From Clostridia bacterium (lineage in GTDB: Bacteria; Bacillota; Clostridia; Christensenellales; Borkfalkiaceae): a DNA stretch of 64,000 nt. Below, one piece after another: positions 8,909 through 17,333 of this stretch (its first letter is position 1; every line of letters begins with the position of its first letter). The stretch covers positions 1 through 64,000 of the forward strand of contig JAFXHX010000001.1 in assembly GCA_017536205.1 (NCBI GenBank). Direction: 5' to 3'. The translations under genes were made by a program, and so were the position numbers. The notes under the pieces are model-generated. The model ran no database searches and was not told the origin of the DNA. It saw only the letters and a program-made list of their open reading frames with translations.

Positions 8909-9664
8909 TTATATAATCCTATTTTCAAAGGCGAGTTTAATGCCCATATTTTTAATCATATTGCAGGCGTTTTTAATGCGTGGGGCTTTATATTCGCGAA
9001 CGTTGTGCCCGTCGAAACCAACGCTTAATCTTACGCCCGATTTTTTAATAATATCTTGTTGGTATTTAGATTTGAAAAACTCTGTAACGTAGTCGTGCGT
9101 TTTAAAGGAGTGCAGGCTATCGTAGTTAACGTTAATTTCCCAAAAAATGCCTGCTTCTGCCATTTTTCTAAAATAGCGCAAGGGGTCTTCGCCTAAGTGG
9201 TCTATAAAACGGAACATATCGGTATGCGCTATGCCAACGGGGCATTTAAGTTTTTTTGCAAGGCTAAATATATCGCCTTTTGCAGTTGAACGGTTAACGT
9301 CGGCAAGGTTTTCAACAAGCGCAAAATCAAAAAACGAAACGTCTACGTTTTCAGGAAGGGCGTAAGCGTCGCGCCCAAGTAGCGTTGAAACTTCTATGCC
9401 ACAAAGTATTTTTATACGGTTGCGATATTTTTCTCTTATAAGCGATAAGTGGTCGTAATAACGTTGGAGCGTTAAGCCGTAATCTTCACGGGGGTTGTAG
9501 AGTCTATCGTAGCAAAACTCTTTACGGGCGCAACCAACCCCGTAACTGTGGTCGCAAAAGCCGAGCATTTGAATGCCCCCTGCTATTGCCGTTTCAACCA
9601 CTTTTTCGGGTTTATCGGTTGAACAAAACGAATAATAAGTATGAACGTGTAAATCTTGTATCAT
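8909..9664 (-). CDS. PHP-domain phosphoesterase (histidinol-phosphatase-like)
   Basis: 251 residues with the polymerase-and-histidinol-phosphatase metal motifs: DLHVHTYYSF at residues 4-13, FCDHS near 36, GIEVS near 91, GIAHTD near 148, and SVGFDGHN near 215. The family hydrolyses phosphate esters such as histidinol phosphate using a trinuclear metal site. The gene follows the DeoR regulator by 8 bases on the same strand, with no his genes nearby. A role on a phosphorylated sugar linked to the adjacent microcompartment operon is therefore more likely than histidine synthesis; this is inference. Confidence 0.8.
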   Translation of the reverse strand: MIQDLHVHTYYSFCSTDKPEKVVETAIAGGIQMLGFCDHSYGVGCARKEFCYDRLYNPREDYGLTLQRYYDHLSLIREKYRNRIKILCGIEVSTLLGRDAYALPENVDVSFFDFALVENLADVNRSTAKGDIFSLAKKLKCPVGIAHTDMFRFIDHLGEDPLRYFRKMAEAGIFWEINVNYDSLHSFKTHDYVTEFFKSKYQQDIIKKSGVRLSVGFDGHNVREYKAPRIKNACNMIKNMGIKLAFENRII

Positions 9665-9672
9665 AAGTCACC

Positions 9673-10410
9673 TTAATATACGAATTTTATCGACCCGTCG
9701 TCGAGTTCTGGTGGCGGGAACGAGTCCGTTGCTACGATGTCGAACTCGGTAAGCCCGTGAGTTTTATAAGTTCCGTGGTTACCAAACTTTGTATGGTCTA
9801 TAATAAGCACTCTCTTTTGCGAGCGCTCGAACGCAACCCTTTTAATTTCCTTTTGTTCAAGCGAGCGTTCGTGGGCAGTTCCGTCTATGACGGAAGCGCA
9901 AGAACAAAGCATAAGGTCGAACGAAAAATCTTGAAGTTGGCGTGCAGTCCAACTGCCCGAAGTTGCGTTGTTGTTATACTGAAGCGTTCCACCAAGTAGT
10001 ATTAGCGTAACGTTGGGTTTTTTAGAAAGCGATATTGCCGTTTGCAAGTTGTTCGTAACAACCGTTTTAAACGAAAAGTCCATGCGCTCGGCAAGGGCTA
10101 GCGCCGTTGACGAACTATCTATAAACACAGACTTAAAAGGGGGTATGTAAGGAAGCGCTTTGGTTGCTGCACGCTCTTTTTCTTTGGCGTTTCGCTCCAT
10201 ACGGAAAAATAGCGAAATCTCTTCAGAGTTTTCTGGTAAAAACGCACCGCCGTGGCTTCTTTCAACAAGCCCGAGCGTTTTCATTTCGTTAAGGTCGCGT
10301 CTTATGGTGGCTTCACTTACGAAAAATATTCCGGCAAGTTCTTCAACGGTGGCACTTTTTTGTTCTTTTAATATGCCCATTATGCCGTCTTGCCTTTCAT
10401 TTAGCGCCAT
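9673..10410 (-). CDS. DeoR family repressor, likely controlling the microcompartment operon
   Basis: The 245-residue protein has an N-terminal winged helix-turn-helix (residues 1-56; SATVEELAGIFFVSEATIRRDL) and a DeoR C-terminal sugar-phosphate-sensing domain (about 75-230) with the usual SSTALALAERM and LLGGTLQY segments. It starts after AAAGGAGG. It is divergent from the acetate kinase gene that begins the microcompartment operon, and the 200-bp gap contains an array of half-sites phased by 10 bp. DeoR proteins in this position usually repress a sugar operon until a phosphorylated intermediate binds. Here fuculose- or rhamnulose-1-phosphate, or DHAP, is plausible. Confidence 0.9.
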   Translation of the reverse strand: MALNERQDGIMGILKEQKSATVEELAGIFFVSEATIRRDLNEMKTLGLVERSHGGAFLPENSEEISLFFRMERNAKEKERAATKALPYIPPFKSVFIDSSSTALALAERMDFSFKTVVTNNLQTAISLSKKPNVTLILLGGTLQYNNNATSGSWTARQLQDFSFDLMLCSCASVIDGTAHERSLEQKEIKRVAFERSQKRVLIIDHTKFGNHGTYKTHGLTEFDIVATDSFPPPELDDGSIKFVY

Positions 10411-10455
10411 AAAACACCTCCTTTAACGAATTTTTTGCAAAAATGCACTCAAAAA

Positions 10456-10555
10456 TGTTCATTTGTGTTCACATTTGCTCATATTATAGCATTAAAATGT
10501 TTTTTTGTCAACATAATGAACAAATATGGACAAAAATAAAAATAAATGATACTAT
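10456..10555 (+). promoter_or_regulatory. DeoR-type operator array and promoter of the microcompartment operon
   Basis: Half-sites TGTTCA (10456-10461), TGTTCA (10466-10471) and TGCTCA (10476-10481) repeat every 10 bases. Inverted half-sites TGAACA (10517-10522) and TGGACA (10527-10532) are again 10 bases apart. TGGACA also reads as a -35, followed by exactly 17 bases and TACTAT (10550-10555) as a -10, so a repressor bound there would block RNA polymerase. The two clusters are about 50 bp apart, which would allow looping. Confidence 0.65.
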
Positions 10556-10612
10556 ATGTGCAGAGAGCGTGTTTGTTTACTTACGCACGCACGAATTATT
10601 AGGAGGCAAACA

Positions 10613-11794
10613 ATGAAAATACTCGTTGTAAACGCGGGCAGTTCGTCACTTAAATACCAACTTTTCGATATGAGCGATAAGTCGGTTCTTGCAAAAGGCA
10701 ACTGCGAACGCATAGGAATTGACGGACTCATAACTCACAAATGCCCCGGCAAGCCCGATTATAAAATTAACGCGGACTTTCCCGACCATCGCGCGGCAAT
10801 TAAACTCGTTTTATCACTTCTTACCGACAAAGAACTCGGCGTTATAGAATCGATAGACGAAATTAAGGCGGTTGGTCACCGTTTTGCTCACGGTGGCGAA
10901 ATTAAAAAATCTTCGGTGCTCGGTGAAGACGAAGTTAAATACCTTCAAAGCATTGTTGATATCAACCCCTTGCACGGTCCACCGGCGCTTAGCGGTTTTA
11001 TGGCGTGCAAAGAAGTTATGCCAAATGCTAACCACGTTGGCGTGTTCGATACTTCTTACTATTCGTCGGTTGAAAAACACGCTTACGTTTACCCCATACC
11101 TTACGAATATTACGAAAAGTACAAAATTAGAAGGTACGGTTTCCACGGCACTTCGCACAGGTACGTTGCAGGCGAGGCAATGAAACTTTTAGGCAACGAA
11201 AACGCTAAAATAATTACCTGCCACCTTGGAAACGGCTCGTCAATCACGGCAACCGTAAACGGCAAGGCAATCGACACTTCAATGGGCTTTACCCCACAAG
11301 ACGGCGTGCCTATGGGAACTAGAAGCGGTGCTATCGACCCAACTATCGTTACCTATATTATGAAGACCGAAAACGTTTCACCCGAAGAAGCCGAAAAAAT
11401 TATCAACTCAAAAGGTGGTTTACTTGGCGTTTCGGGCGTTTCAAGCGACTGTCGCGACATTAGGGCGGCGGCAAGGGAAGGAAACGAAAGGGCTAAACTT
11501 GCAATTAAAATACTTTATCACAACATTAAAAAGATTATCGGCTCGTATATAGCGGAAATGAACGGCGTTGACGCGCTCGTATTCACAGCCGGCATAGGCG
11601 AAAACGACAAAGCACTCCGTGAAGAAGTGCTTACCGATATGGAGTATTTGGGAATTGAGTTCGACAAAGAAGCAAACGACAACGTTAAGGGCTTTGCCGA
11701 CATTACGAAAAAAGGCTCGAAAGTAAAAGTTTTCGTAATACCCACCAACGAAGAATATATGATAGCGCTTGATACACAAGCACTCACTAAATAA
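10613..11794 (+). CDS. ackA: Acetate/propionate kinase
   Basis: The 393-residue ASKHA-fold enzyme has NAGSSSLKYQ at the N-terminus, RRYGFHGTSHRYV, CHLGNGSSITA, GTRSGAIDPT and VFTAGIGENDK, all standard acetate kinase motifs. The ATG at 10613 follows AGGAGG with correct spacing; an in-frame ATG upstream at 10556 lies at the predicted transcription start. It transfers phosphate from acetyl- or propionyl-phosphate to ADP. As first gene of the microcompartment operon it fills the role of PduW, converting PduL-made propionyl-phosphate to propionate plus ATP. No encapsulation peptide is evident, so it probably works in the cytosol. Confidence 0.95.
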   Translation: MKILVVNAGSSSLKYQLFDMSDKSVLAKGNCERIGIDGLITHKCPGKPDYKINADFPDHRAAIKLVLSLLTDKELGVIESIDEIKAVGHRFAHGGEIKKSSVLGEDEVKYLQSIVDINPLHGPPALSGFMACKEVMPNANHVGVFDTSYYSSVEKHAYVYPIPYEYYEKYKIRRYGFHGTSHRYVAGEAMKLLGNENAKIITCHLGNGSSITATVNGKAIDTSMGFTPQDGVPMGTRSGAIDPTIVTYIMKTENVSPEEAEKIINSKGGLLGVSGVSSDCRDIRAAAREGNERAKLAIKILYHNIKKIIGSYIAEMNGVDALVFTAGIGENDKALREEVLTDMEYLGIEFDKEANDNVKGFADITKKGSKVKVFVIPTNEEYMIALDTQALTK

Positions 11795-11818
11795 AAATAA
11801 TAAAAGGAATTAAAAGTT

Positions 11819-12571
11819 ATGAAATCACCATTTGAAATTAAAAAAGAGATTTGTGAAGTTGGCCACAAGTTATGGCTTAAAGGTTTCGTTGCTGCAAACG
11901 ACGGTAATATATCGGTAAAACTTAACGAAAACGAATATTACTGCACTCCAACGGGTGTTTCGAAAGGTTCGCTTACCCCCGATATGATTATTAAGGTTGA
12001 CAAAAACGGTAAAAAGTTAGAAGGCAAACTCAATCCTTCAAGCGAAATTAAAATGCATATGAGAGTTTATGCAGAGCGCCCCGACGTTACCGCCGTAGTT
12101 CACGCTCACCCTCCCGTATCAACTGCGTTCACCGTTGCAGATATCGACCTTGACCAATACATTTTACCCGAAGCAGTTTTAACTATCGGCGACGTTCCCA
12201 CCTGCGATTACGGTACTCCTTCTACTATGGAAATACCCGATTCGCTCGACCCGTACATTCAAAACCACGATGCGTTCCTTCTTCGTAACCACGGCGCACT
12301 TACCGTTGGTTGCGACCTTACCAAAGCGTTCTTCGTTATGGAAGAAGTTGAATTCAACGCCGTAATTTGCAAGCACGCAATGGAACTTGGTGCCGTTCAC
12401 GAAATACCCAACCATCAACTTAAAAAACTTATGGATTTAAGAAAGAAGATGAATCTTCCTGGACGTCACCCCGGTATCGACTACGAAGAAGATAACAACG
12501 TAGTTACCGCCGATAAAGATAATCTCGTTGACACTATAACAAAAAAGGTACTTGAAGCCCTTAACAAATAA
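11819..12571 (+). CDS. Class II aldolase, L-fuculose/L-rhamnulose-1-phosphate aldolase type, with encapsulation peptide
   Basis: 250 residues. The class II aldolase/adducin core (about 1-215) shows NDGNISVK, the catalytic-Glu segment PSSEIKMHM, the zinc ligands HAHPP and the later LRNHGALTVG. The core enzyme is about 215 residues; the extra C-terminal tail after residue 225 contains a short amphipathic helix (DNLVDTITKKVLEALNK) like those that direct cargo into microcompartments. It would split a deoxysugar-1-phosphate into DHAP and L-lactaldehyde, the aldehyde that feeds the propanediol route. Fuculose and rhamnulose phosphate cannot be told apart here. Confidence 0.88.
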   Translation: MKSPFEIKKEICEVGHKLWLKGFVAANDGNISVKLNENEYYCTPTGVSKGSLTPDMIIKVDKNGKKLEGKLNPSSEIKMHMRVYAERPDVTAVVHAHPPVSTAFTVADIDLDQYILPEAVLTIGDVPTCDYGTPSTMEIPDSLDPYIQNHDAFLLRNHGALTVGCDLTKAFFVMEEVEFNAVICKHAMELGAVHEIPNHQLKKLMDLRKKMNLPGRHPGIDYEEDNNVVTADKDNLVDTITKKVLEALNK

Positions 12572-12580
12572 GGAGACAAA

Positions 12581-14038
12581 ATGGCTATTAACTGGACTGA
12601 CGCTCAAATAGAGCAAGTCGTAAACGCCGTTATTAAAGAACTCGGCACCGAAAAGAGAGTGGAAAAAGATAATTACTGCTCGAAGTTTTACGAAGGCCGA
12701 AAACTTATAGGCATATACGACGATATGAACGACGCCATATCTGCAGCCGAGCAAGGCTACAAGGCAATTCGTTCAATGCGAGTTGAAGAGCGTGAAAAAA
12801 TTATTACCGAAATAAGGGAACTTTGCCGTAAAGAAGCAACTATTATGGCAGGGCTTGGCGTTTCGGAAACTAAAATGGGTAACGTTGCTCACAAAACGGC
12901 AAAACACGTTTTAGTTGCAGACAAAACACCCGGCACGCAAGATATCGTTTCGCAAGTAAAAACGGGCGACTACGGTTTAACCCTTACCGAAATGGCTCCG
13001 TTCGGCGTGGTTGGTAGTATAACCCCTAGCACGAACCCGTCGGAAACCGTAATTTGCAACAGTATAGGTATGATAGCGGCGGGCAACGGCGTTGTGTTTA
13101 ACCCACACCCCAACGCAATAGCAACTTCTAACTACGCAGTTGACCTTGTAAACCGTGCTTGTAAAAAAGCAGGTGGTCCTGAAGTACTCGTTGCATCGGT
13201 TGTAAAGCCCACGCTCGATACTGCTCAAACGATGTACAAACACCCGTCTATTAGGCTTTTAGTTTGCACGGGTGGTCCCGGCGTAGTAAAATCCGTTCTT
13301 TCAAGCGGTAAAAAAGCAATAGGCGCAGGCGCAGGCAATCCCCCCGTAGTAGTTGACGAAACTGCAGACGTTGTAAAGGCGGGTAAAGATATTATAGACG
13401 GTTGCACGTTCGATAATAACCTTCCTTGTATTGCCGAAAAAGAAGTGTTTGCAGTTAACTCTATTGCAGATGAACTTATAAGGTCAATGCTAAATAGCGG
13501 TGCTTATAAAATCACCTTAGAACAAGCAGAAGAACTTTCAAAAATGGTTTTAGTTGATACTAAAAACCCCAAAACGGGAATTATCAAAAAAACCGTTAGC
13601 CGTGACTGCGTTGGTAGAGACGCTAAAGTTCTTCTTTCAAAAATAGGCGTTAAAGCACCCGAAAGCGTTCGTTGCATTATTTGCGAAACCGATTTTGAGC
13701 ATCCTTTCGTTCAACACGAACTTATGATGCCTATACTTCCTATAGTAAGGTGCAAAAACGTAGACGAAGCAATAGACCTTGCCGTTAAAGCAGAACACGG
13801 AAATAGGCACACGGCGCATATGCACTCTAAAAATATAGATAATCTTACCCGTTTTGCAAGGGCTGTTGAAACGACTATATTCGTTAAAAACGCTCCTTCA
13901 TACGCAGGTATAGGTTTTGGCGGAGAAGGTCACACCACCTTTACTATCGCAGGACCTACGGGCGAAGGTTTAACGAGTGCAAGAAGTTTTACAAGATATC
14001 GCCGTTGCGTTATGAGCGACAATTTTAGAATTATATAA
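12581..14038 (+). CDS. pduP: CoA-acylating propionaldehyde dehydrogenase (PduP type) with N-terminal encapsulation peptide
   Basis: The 485-residue aldehyde dehydrogenase has its catalytic Cys at residue 283 in NLPCIAEKE and cofactor-region motifs TPSTNPSETV and GAGNPPVVVD typical of CoA-acylating members. Residues 1-20 (WTDAQIEQVVNAVIKEL) form a separate amphipathic helix followed by a linker, the classic encapsulation signal. It oxidises propionaldehyde to propionyl-CoA with NAD inside the shell. Located between the aldolase and alcohol dehydrogenase with 9-11 base gaps. Confidence 0.93.
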   Translation: MAINWTDAQIEQVVNAVIKELGTEKRVEKDNYCSKFYEGRKLIGIYDDMNDAISAAEQGYKAIRSMRVEEREKIITEIRELCRKEATIMAGLGVSETKMGNVAHKTAKHVLVADKTPGTQDIVSQVKTGDYGLTLTEMAPFGVVGSITPSTNPSETVICNSIGMIAAGNGVVFNPHPNAIATSNYAVDLVNRACKKAGGPEVLVASVVKPTLDTAQTMYKHPSIRLLVCTGGPGVVKSVLSSGKKAIGAGAGNPPVVVDETADVVKAGKDIIDGCTFDNNLPCIAEKEVFAVNSIADELIRSMLNSGAYKITLEQAEELSKMVLVDTKNPKTGIIKKTVSRDCVGRDAKVLLSKIGVKAPESVRCIICETDFEHPFVQHELMMPILPIVRCKNVDEAIDLAVKAEHGNRHTAHMHSKNIDNLTRFARAVETTIFVKNAPSYAGIGFGGEGHTTFTIAGPTGEGLTSARSFTRYRRCVMSDNFRII

Positions 14039-14049
14039 GGAGAAAGGAA

Positions 14050-15255
14050 ATGGATTACACTTCTTCTCAAGTAGAGAGCATAGTAAGAAAAATCCTTGGT
14101 GAACTTGGCGAAAGCGCACCTGCCCGTAAATCAAACGGTGCTATACCCAAAACGGGTAAGGTTGCAATGCTTACTGCCACCAAGAAAATAGAAGTTAAAG
14201 AGTTTGCAATTCCCGAACTTCAAGACGACGATATTTTAGTTAAAGTTGAAGGTTGTGGCGTTTGTGGAACAGACGTTCACGAGTGGAAAGGCGACCCGTT
14301 TGGAATTATTCCCGTAACGCTCGGCCACGAAGGCACCGGCGAAATTATCGCACTTGGTAAAAATATTAAGTTCGATACCGCAGGCAAGCCCATTAAGGTT
14401 GGCGACAAGGTAGTTACTAGCGTTATTAGTTGCGGTGAGTGCCATATTTGCCGTAACCACCCCGCAAACACTAACCTTTGCGACAAGCAAGGCGTTTTCG
14501 GTCTTATTCCGCACGACGATAAAAACCCCTTTACCGGTTGGTTTTCAACACACCTTTTAATAAGGGGCAAGAGCGCAACTTATTTCGTTGTTAACGACCT
14601 TGACCTTCAAGAAAGAATGCTACTTGAACTTGCTTGCGTTTGCGTTCACGCGCTTAAAAGGGCGCAGTCAACGGGGCTTATTAACTTTAATTCTAAAGTT
14701 TTAATTCAAGGTCTTGGCCCCGTAGGTTTAGTAATGTGTAGCGTACTTCGCGCAGCGGGCGTTAACCACATTATTGCAATAGACGGAACTCCCAAGCGTT
14801 TAGAAATGGCTAAAAAACTCGGTGTTAAATCGGTTATTAGTTTTAAAGACGTTTCTAGTTTAGAAGAAAGAGTTAGAATGGTTAAACAACTTGCAAACGG
14901 CGTTGGCGTTGACTTTGCTTTTCAATGCACGGGCGCACCTATGGCTGCAAAAGATATTTACGAATATATCCGTCGTGGTGGCGGGCTTTGCGAAATGGGC
15001 TTCTTCGTTAACAACGGCGAATATAGCGTTAACCCACACTTTGCAATGTGTAACAAAGAAATTAACCTTGTAGGTTCTTGGGATTACAGTGCAGACGATT
15101 ACCCCACCACTATGGCGTTCCTTCGTCAAGCACGCGAAATGAATATTCCCATTAAAGAACTTATTACTCACACTTTCCCGCTTGATAAACTTAACGAAGC
15201 AATGGAAGTTAACGTTGCTCAACAAGGCATAAAAATCTGCTACGTTCCCGATTAA
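14050..15255 (+). CDS. Zinc-dependent medium-chain alcohol dehydrogenase with N-terminal encapsulation peptide
   Basis: 401 residues: residues 1-20 (SSQVESIVRKILGELG) are an encapsulation-type helix, then a linker, then a GroES-like catalytic domain with zinc ligands GCGVCGTDVHEW and GHEGTGEI, a structural-zinc loop CGECHICRNHPANTNLC, and a Rossmann domain with GLGPVGLVMC. The normal family length is about 340-360, so the extra N-terminus is the targeting tail. In this pathway it most plausibly reduces lactaldehyde to 1,2-propanediol, or propionaldehyde to 1-propanol, recycling NADH inside the shell. Which of the two cannot be decided from sequence. Confidence 0.9.
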   Translation: MDYTSSQVESIVRKILGELGESAPARKSNGAIPKTGKVAMLTATKKIEVKEFAIPELQDDDILVKVEGCGVCGTDVHEWKGDPFGIIPVTLGHEGTGEIIALGKNIKFDTAGKPIKVGDKVVTSVISCGECHICRNHPANTNLCDKQGVFGLIPHDDKNPFTGWFSTHLLIRGKSATYFVVNDLDLQERMLLELACVCVHALKRAQSTGLINFNSKVLIQGLGPVGLVMCSVLRAAGVNHIIAIDGTPKRLEMAKKLGVKSVISFKDVSSLEERVRMVKQLANGVGVDFAFQCTGAPMAAKDIYEYIRRGGGLCEMGFFVNNGEYSVNPHFAMCNKEINLVGSWDYSADDYPTTMAFLRQAREMNIPIKELITHTFPLDKLNEAMEVNVAQQGIKICYVPD

Positions 15256-15288
15256 GCCTAATCTATATATAATTATAGGAGACTTTTT

Positions 15289-15606
15289 ATGGCACTTGGT
15301 ATGATTGAAGTTTACGGCTTTGCAACTGCAATAGTTGTTGCAGATAAAATGGCAAAGTCGGCTAACGTAAAAGTCGTTGCTATCGACAAAAATAAGCCTG
15401 CGGGTAACGCAAACACTAACGTTCCCTTGGTAATGGCTATTAAAGTTGAAGGCGATGCATCGGCAGTACAGTCGGCAGTAGAGGTCGGCAAGCAAGAGGC
15501 CCAGCTTCGTGGACTTTACGTTACGCATAAAGTTATTGCAAGGCAAAGCCCAGATATTGAGTGGTTTGCTCACTTATCGGCGCTTGGCAAAGATAAATTA
15601 AGATAA
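15289..15606 (+). CDS. BMC-H hexameric shell protein (PduA-like, extended C-terminus)
   Basis: The 105-residue single BMC domain (Pfam 00936 type) begins MALGMIEVYGFATAIVVADKMAKSA, with a KVEGDASAVQSAVEVG helix segment. It differs from its three neighbours in a longer loop around residues 36-45 and a longer C-terminus (WFAHLSALGKDKLR). It forms facets of the compartment shell. It is the first of four consecutive BMC-H genes, after a well-spaced AGGAG. Confidence 0.92.
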   Translation: MALGMIEVYGFATAIVVADKMAKSANVKVVAIDKNKPAGNANTNVPLVMAIKVEGDASAVQSAVEVGKQEAQLRGLYVTHKVIARQSPDIEWFAHLSALGKDKLR

Positions 15607-15633
15607 TAAAATTGTTTATAAAGGAGAAAAACA

Positions 15634-15909
15634 ATGAAAGAAGCATTAGGCATGGTTGAAACCAGAGGTCTTGTAGCAGCGATTGAAGCCGCTGATGCAA
15701 TGGTAAAAGCAGCAAACGTAGTTTTAATCGGTAGCGAAAAAATCGGTAGCGGACTTGTAAGCGTTATGGTACGCGGTGACGTTGGCGCAGTTAAAGCGGC
15801 TGTTGAAGCAGGCTGTCAAGCAGCAACCGCACTTGGCGAAGTTATTGCTACTCACGTTATTCCTCGTCCTCATAACGACGTTGAAAAACTTCTTCCTGCA
15901 ATTAAGTAA
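15634..15909 (+). CDS. BMC-H shell protein, copy 1 of a near-identical pair
   Basis: 91-residue PduA-type shell hexamer subunit: [20 protein letters not shown] at the start, [20 protein letters not shown] in the middle, [15 protein letters not shown] at the end. It differs from the protein at 16279 at only a few residues (CQA against SAA, Asn against Ala before DVEKLL, and the second residue), while many third codon positions differ. It is preceded by AAGGAG. Confidence 0.95.
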   Translation: MKEALGMVETRGLVAAIEAADAMVKAANVVLIGSEKIGSGLVSVMVRGDVGAVKAAVEAGCQAATALGEVIATHVIPRPHNDVEKLLPAIK

Positions 15910-15951
15910 AAACAAGGCTATAAGGCGATAAATACATTTTAAGGAAAGATT

Positions 15952-16224
15952 ATGAAAGCAATTGCGTTACTTGAAGTACAGGCTATGGTCGCTGCTATTG
16001 CAGGGCTAGACGCTATGGTAAAAACTGCTGACGTAAAACTTATTCACGTTGAAAAACGTCTTGGCGGTATGCTGGTAACGGTTGTCGTCGAAGGCGAAGT
16101 TTCCGCAGTAACGGCGGCGCTTGATGCAGGCGCTTTAGCCGCGGCGGAAGTTGGCGAAGTAAAGGTGCGTGAAGTAATTGCACGCCCACACCCCGACGTT
16201 ATGCGTTTTTTAACGACGGGTTAA
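15952..16224 (+). CDS. BMC-H shell protein, divergent paralogue
   Basis: The 90-residue BMC domain (MKAIALLEVQAMVAAIAGLDAM; RLGGMLVTVVVEGEVSAV; REVIARPHPDVMRFL) is clearly distinct from the identical pair around it. The pore loop reads RLGGML rather than IGSGL, so it may form hexamers with a different pore. It is placed between the two near-identical BMC-H genes. Confidence 0.93.
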   Translation: MKAIALLEVQAMVAAIAGLDAMVKTADVKLIHVEKRLGGMLVTVVVEGEVSAVTAALDAGALAAAEVGEVKVREVIARPHPDVMRFLTTG

Positions 16225-16278
16225 TAAAGTTATAAGGGTTTAGCCCTAATAATAAATCTAAAAAAGGAGATAGAAACT

Positions 16279-16554
16279 ATGATGGAAGCATTAGGTATGG
16301 TTGAAACCAGAGGTCTTGTTGCAGCTATCGAAGCGGCTGATGCTATGGTAAAAGCGGCTAACGTTGTTTTAATCGGCAGCGAAAAAATCGGTAGTGGCCT
16401 TGTAAGCGTAATGGTTCGCGGTGACGTTGGCGCTGTTAAAGCGGCTGTTGAAGCAGGTTCTGCTGCTGCTACTGCTCTTGGCGAAGTTATCGCAACTCAC
16501 GTTATCCCAAGACCCCACGCAGACGTCGAAAAACTTCTTCCCGCTATTAAGTAA
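16279..16554 (+). CDS. BMC-H shell protein, copy 2 of a near-identical pair
   Basis: 91 residues, almost identical to the product at 15634 and with the same pore segment IGSGLVSV. The AAAGGAGA before the ATG is a strong ribosome binding site. It is the last shell gene before an intra-operon hairpin, so the four BMC-H genes form an expression block of their own. Confidence 0.95.
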   Translation: MMEALGMVETRGLVAAIEAADAMVKAANVVLIGSEKIGSGLVSVMVRGDVGAVKAAVEAGSAAATALGEVIATHVIPRPHADVEKLLPAIK

Positions 16555-16575
16555 TTTTTGCTTTGTACGGAAAAA

Positions 16576-16617
16576 CCGTAACGCCCAAACGGGCGTTGGG
16601 CGTTACGGAAGTTTTTT
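16576..16617 (+). terminator. Intra-operon attenuating terminator after the shell genes
   Basis: A 10-bp perfect stem CCGTAACGCC (16576-16585) / GGCGTTACGG (16599-16608) is followed by AAG and six T residues. It lies inside the operon, between the fourth BMC-H gene and pduL, so partial read-through would give more shell protein than downstream enzymes. Confidence 0.7.
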
Positions 16618-16674
16618 GAACACACCCCACACCCCCGTGAATCACGCATTTTGCGTTACAGAGAGAAAGGCATT

Positions 16675-17331
16675 ATGGAGTTTACCAAATCTCAAATAAG
16701 GGCTATCGTAAAGCAAATAGTTGACGGACTGGTTGCCGACAACACCTCTTTGAAAGCTAACGAAATCCCTATAGGTGTTTCAAACAGACACATACATCTT
16801 AATAGGCAAGACCTTGAAACGCTATTTGGTGTTGGTTACGAACTAACCCCACTTAAAGATTTGTCACAACCCGGACAGTATGCGTGCAAGGAAACGCTTA
16901 CTATCGTTGGGCCATCTCTTAGACCCATTGAAAACGTGCGCGTGCTCGGGCCGTTAAGAAGTAAATCGCAAGTAGAAGTATCCATGACGGACAGTTTCGT
17001 TCTTAAAAACAAGCCACCCATTAGGGAGTCTGGAAAAACGGAAGGTTCGGCGGGAATTGCCATTATCGGCCCTAAAGGCGCAGTGCAACTTAAAGAAGGT
17101 TGCATTATAGCAAATAGACATATTCATATGTCACCCCTTGACGCAGAGTGGTTTGGCGTTAAGGATAACGATTACGTAACTGTTGACGTCGTTGGTAAAA
17201 AACACACTCGTTGGTACGACGTTCAAATAAGAGTTCATAAAGATTTCAGACTTGAAATGCATATTGACACAGACGATAGTAACGCATCTGGAATAGGAAA
17301 CGGTGCAAAAGTTACCATCGTTAAGGAGTAA
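16675..17331 (+). CDS. pduL: PduL-type phosphate propanoyltransferase with N-terminal encapsulation peptide
   Basis: 218 residues from the ATG at 16675 (GAGAGAAAGG upstream). Residues 1-20 (FTKSQIRAIVKQIVDGL) are an encapsulation helix. The two PTAC domains each carry the metal-binding RHIH motif (His39/His41 and His149/His151). The enzyme converts propionyl-CoA plus phosphate to propionyl-phosphate inside the shell, recycling CoA for PduP. It is followed after 2 bases by the pentamer gene. Confidence 0.95.
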   Translation: MEFTKSQIRAIVKQIVDGLVADNTSLKANEIPIGVSNRHIHLNRQDLETLFGVGYELTPLKDLSQPGQYACKETLTIVGPSLRPIENVRVLGPLRSKSQVEVSMTDSFVLKNKPPIRESGKTEGSAGIAIIGPKGAVQLKEGCIIANRHIHMSPLDAEWFGVKDNDYVTVDVVGKKHTRWYDVQIRVHKDFRLEMHIDTDDSNASGIGNGAKVTIVKE

Positions 17332-17333
17332 TA

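Noticed and set aside
8909..9664. Histidine biosynthesis hisK
   Set aside because: PHP motifs fit, but there are no other his genes and it is coupled to deoR, so a specific name is not justified.
14860..15573. 237-codon open frame on the minus strand
   Set aside because: Antisense to the alcohol dehydrogenase and first BMC-H genes; the composition (Cys/Phe/Asn-rich) is typical of a reverse-strand shadow.
16421..16699. 92-codon frame overlapping BMC-H copy 2
   Set aside because: Out-of-frame shadow of the shell gene; the Leu-rich start derives from the repeated GCT/GTT codons.
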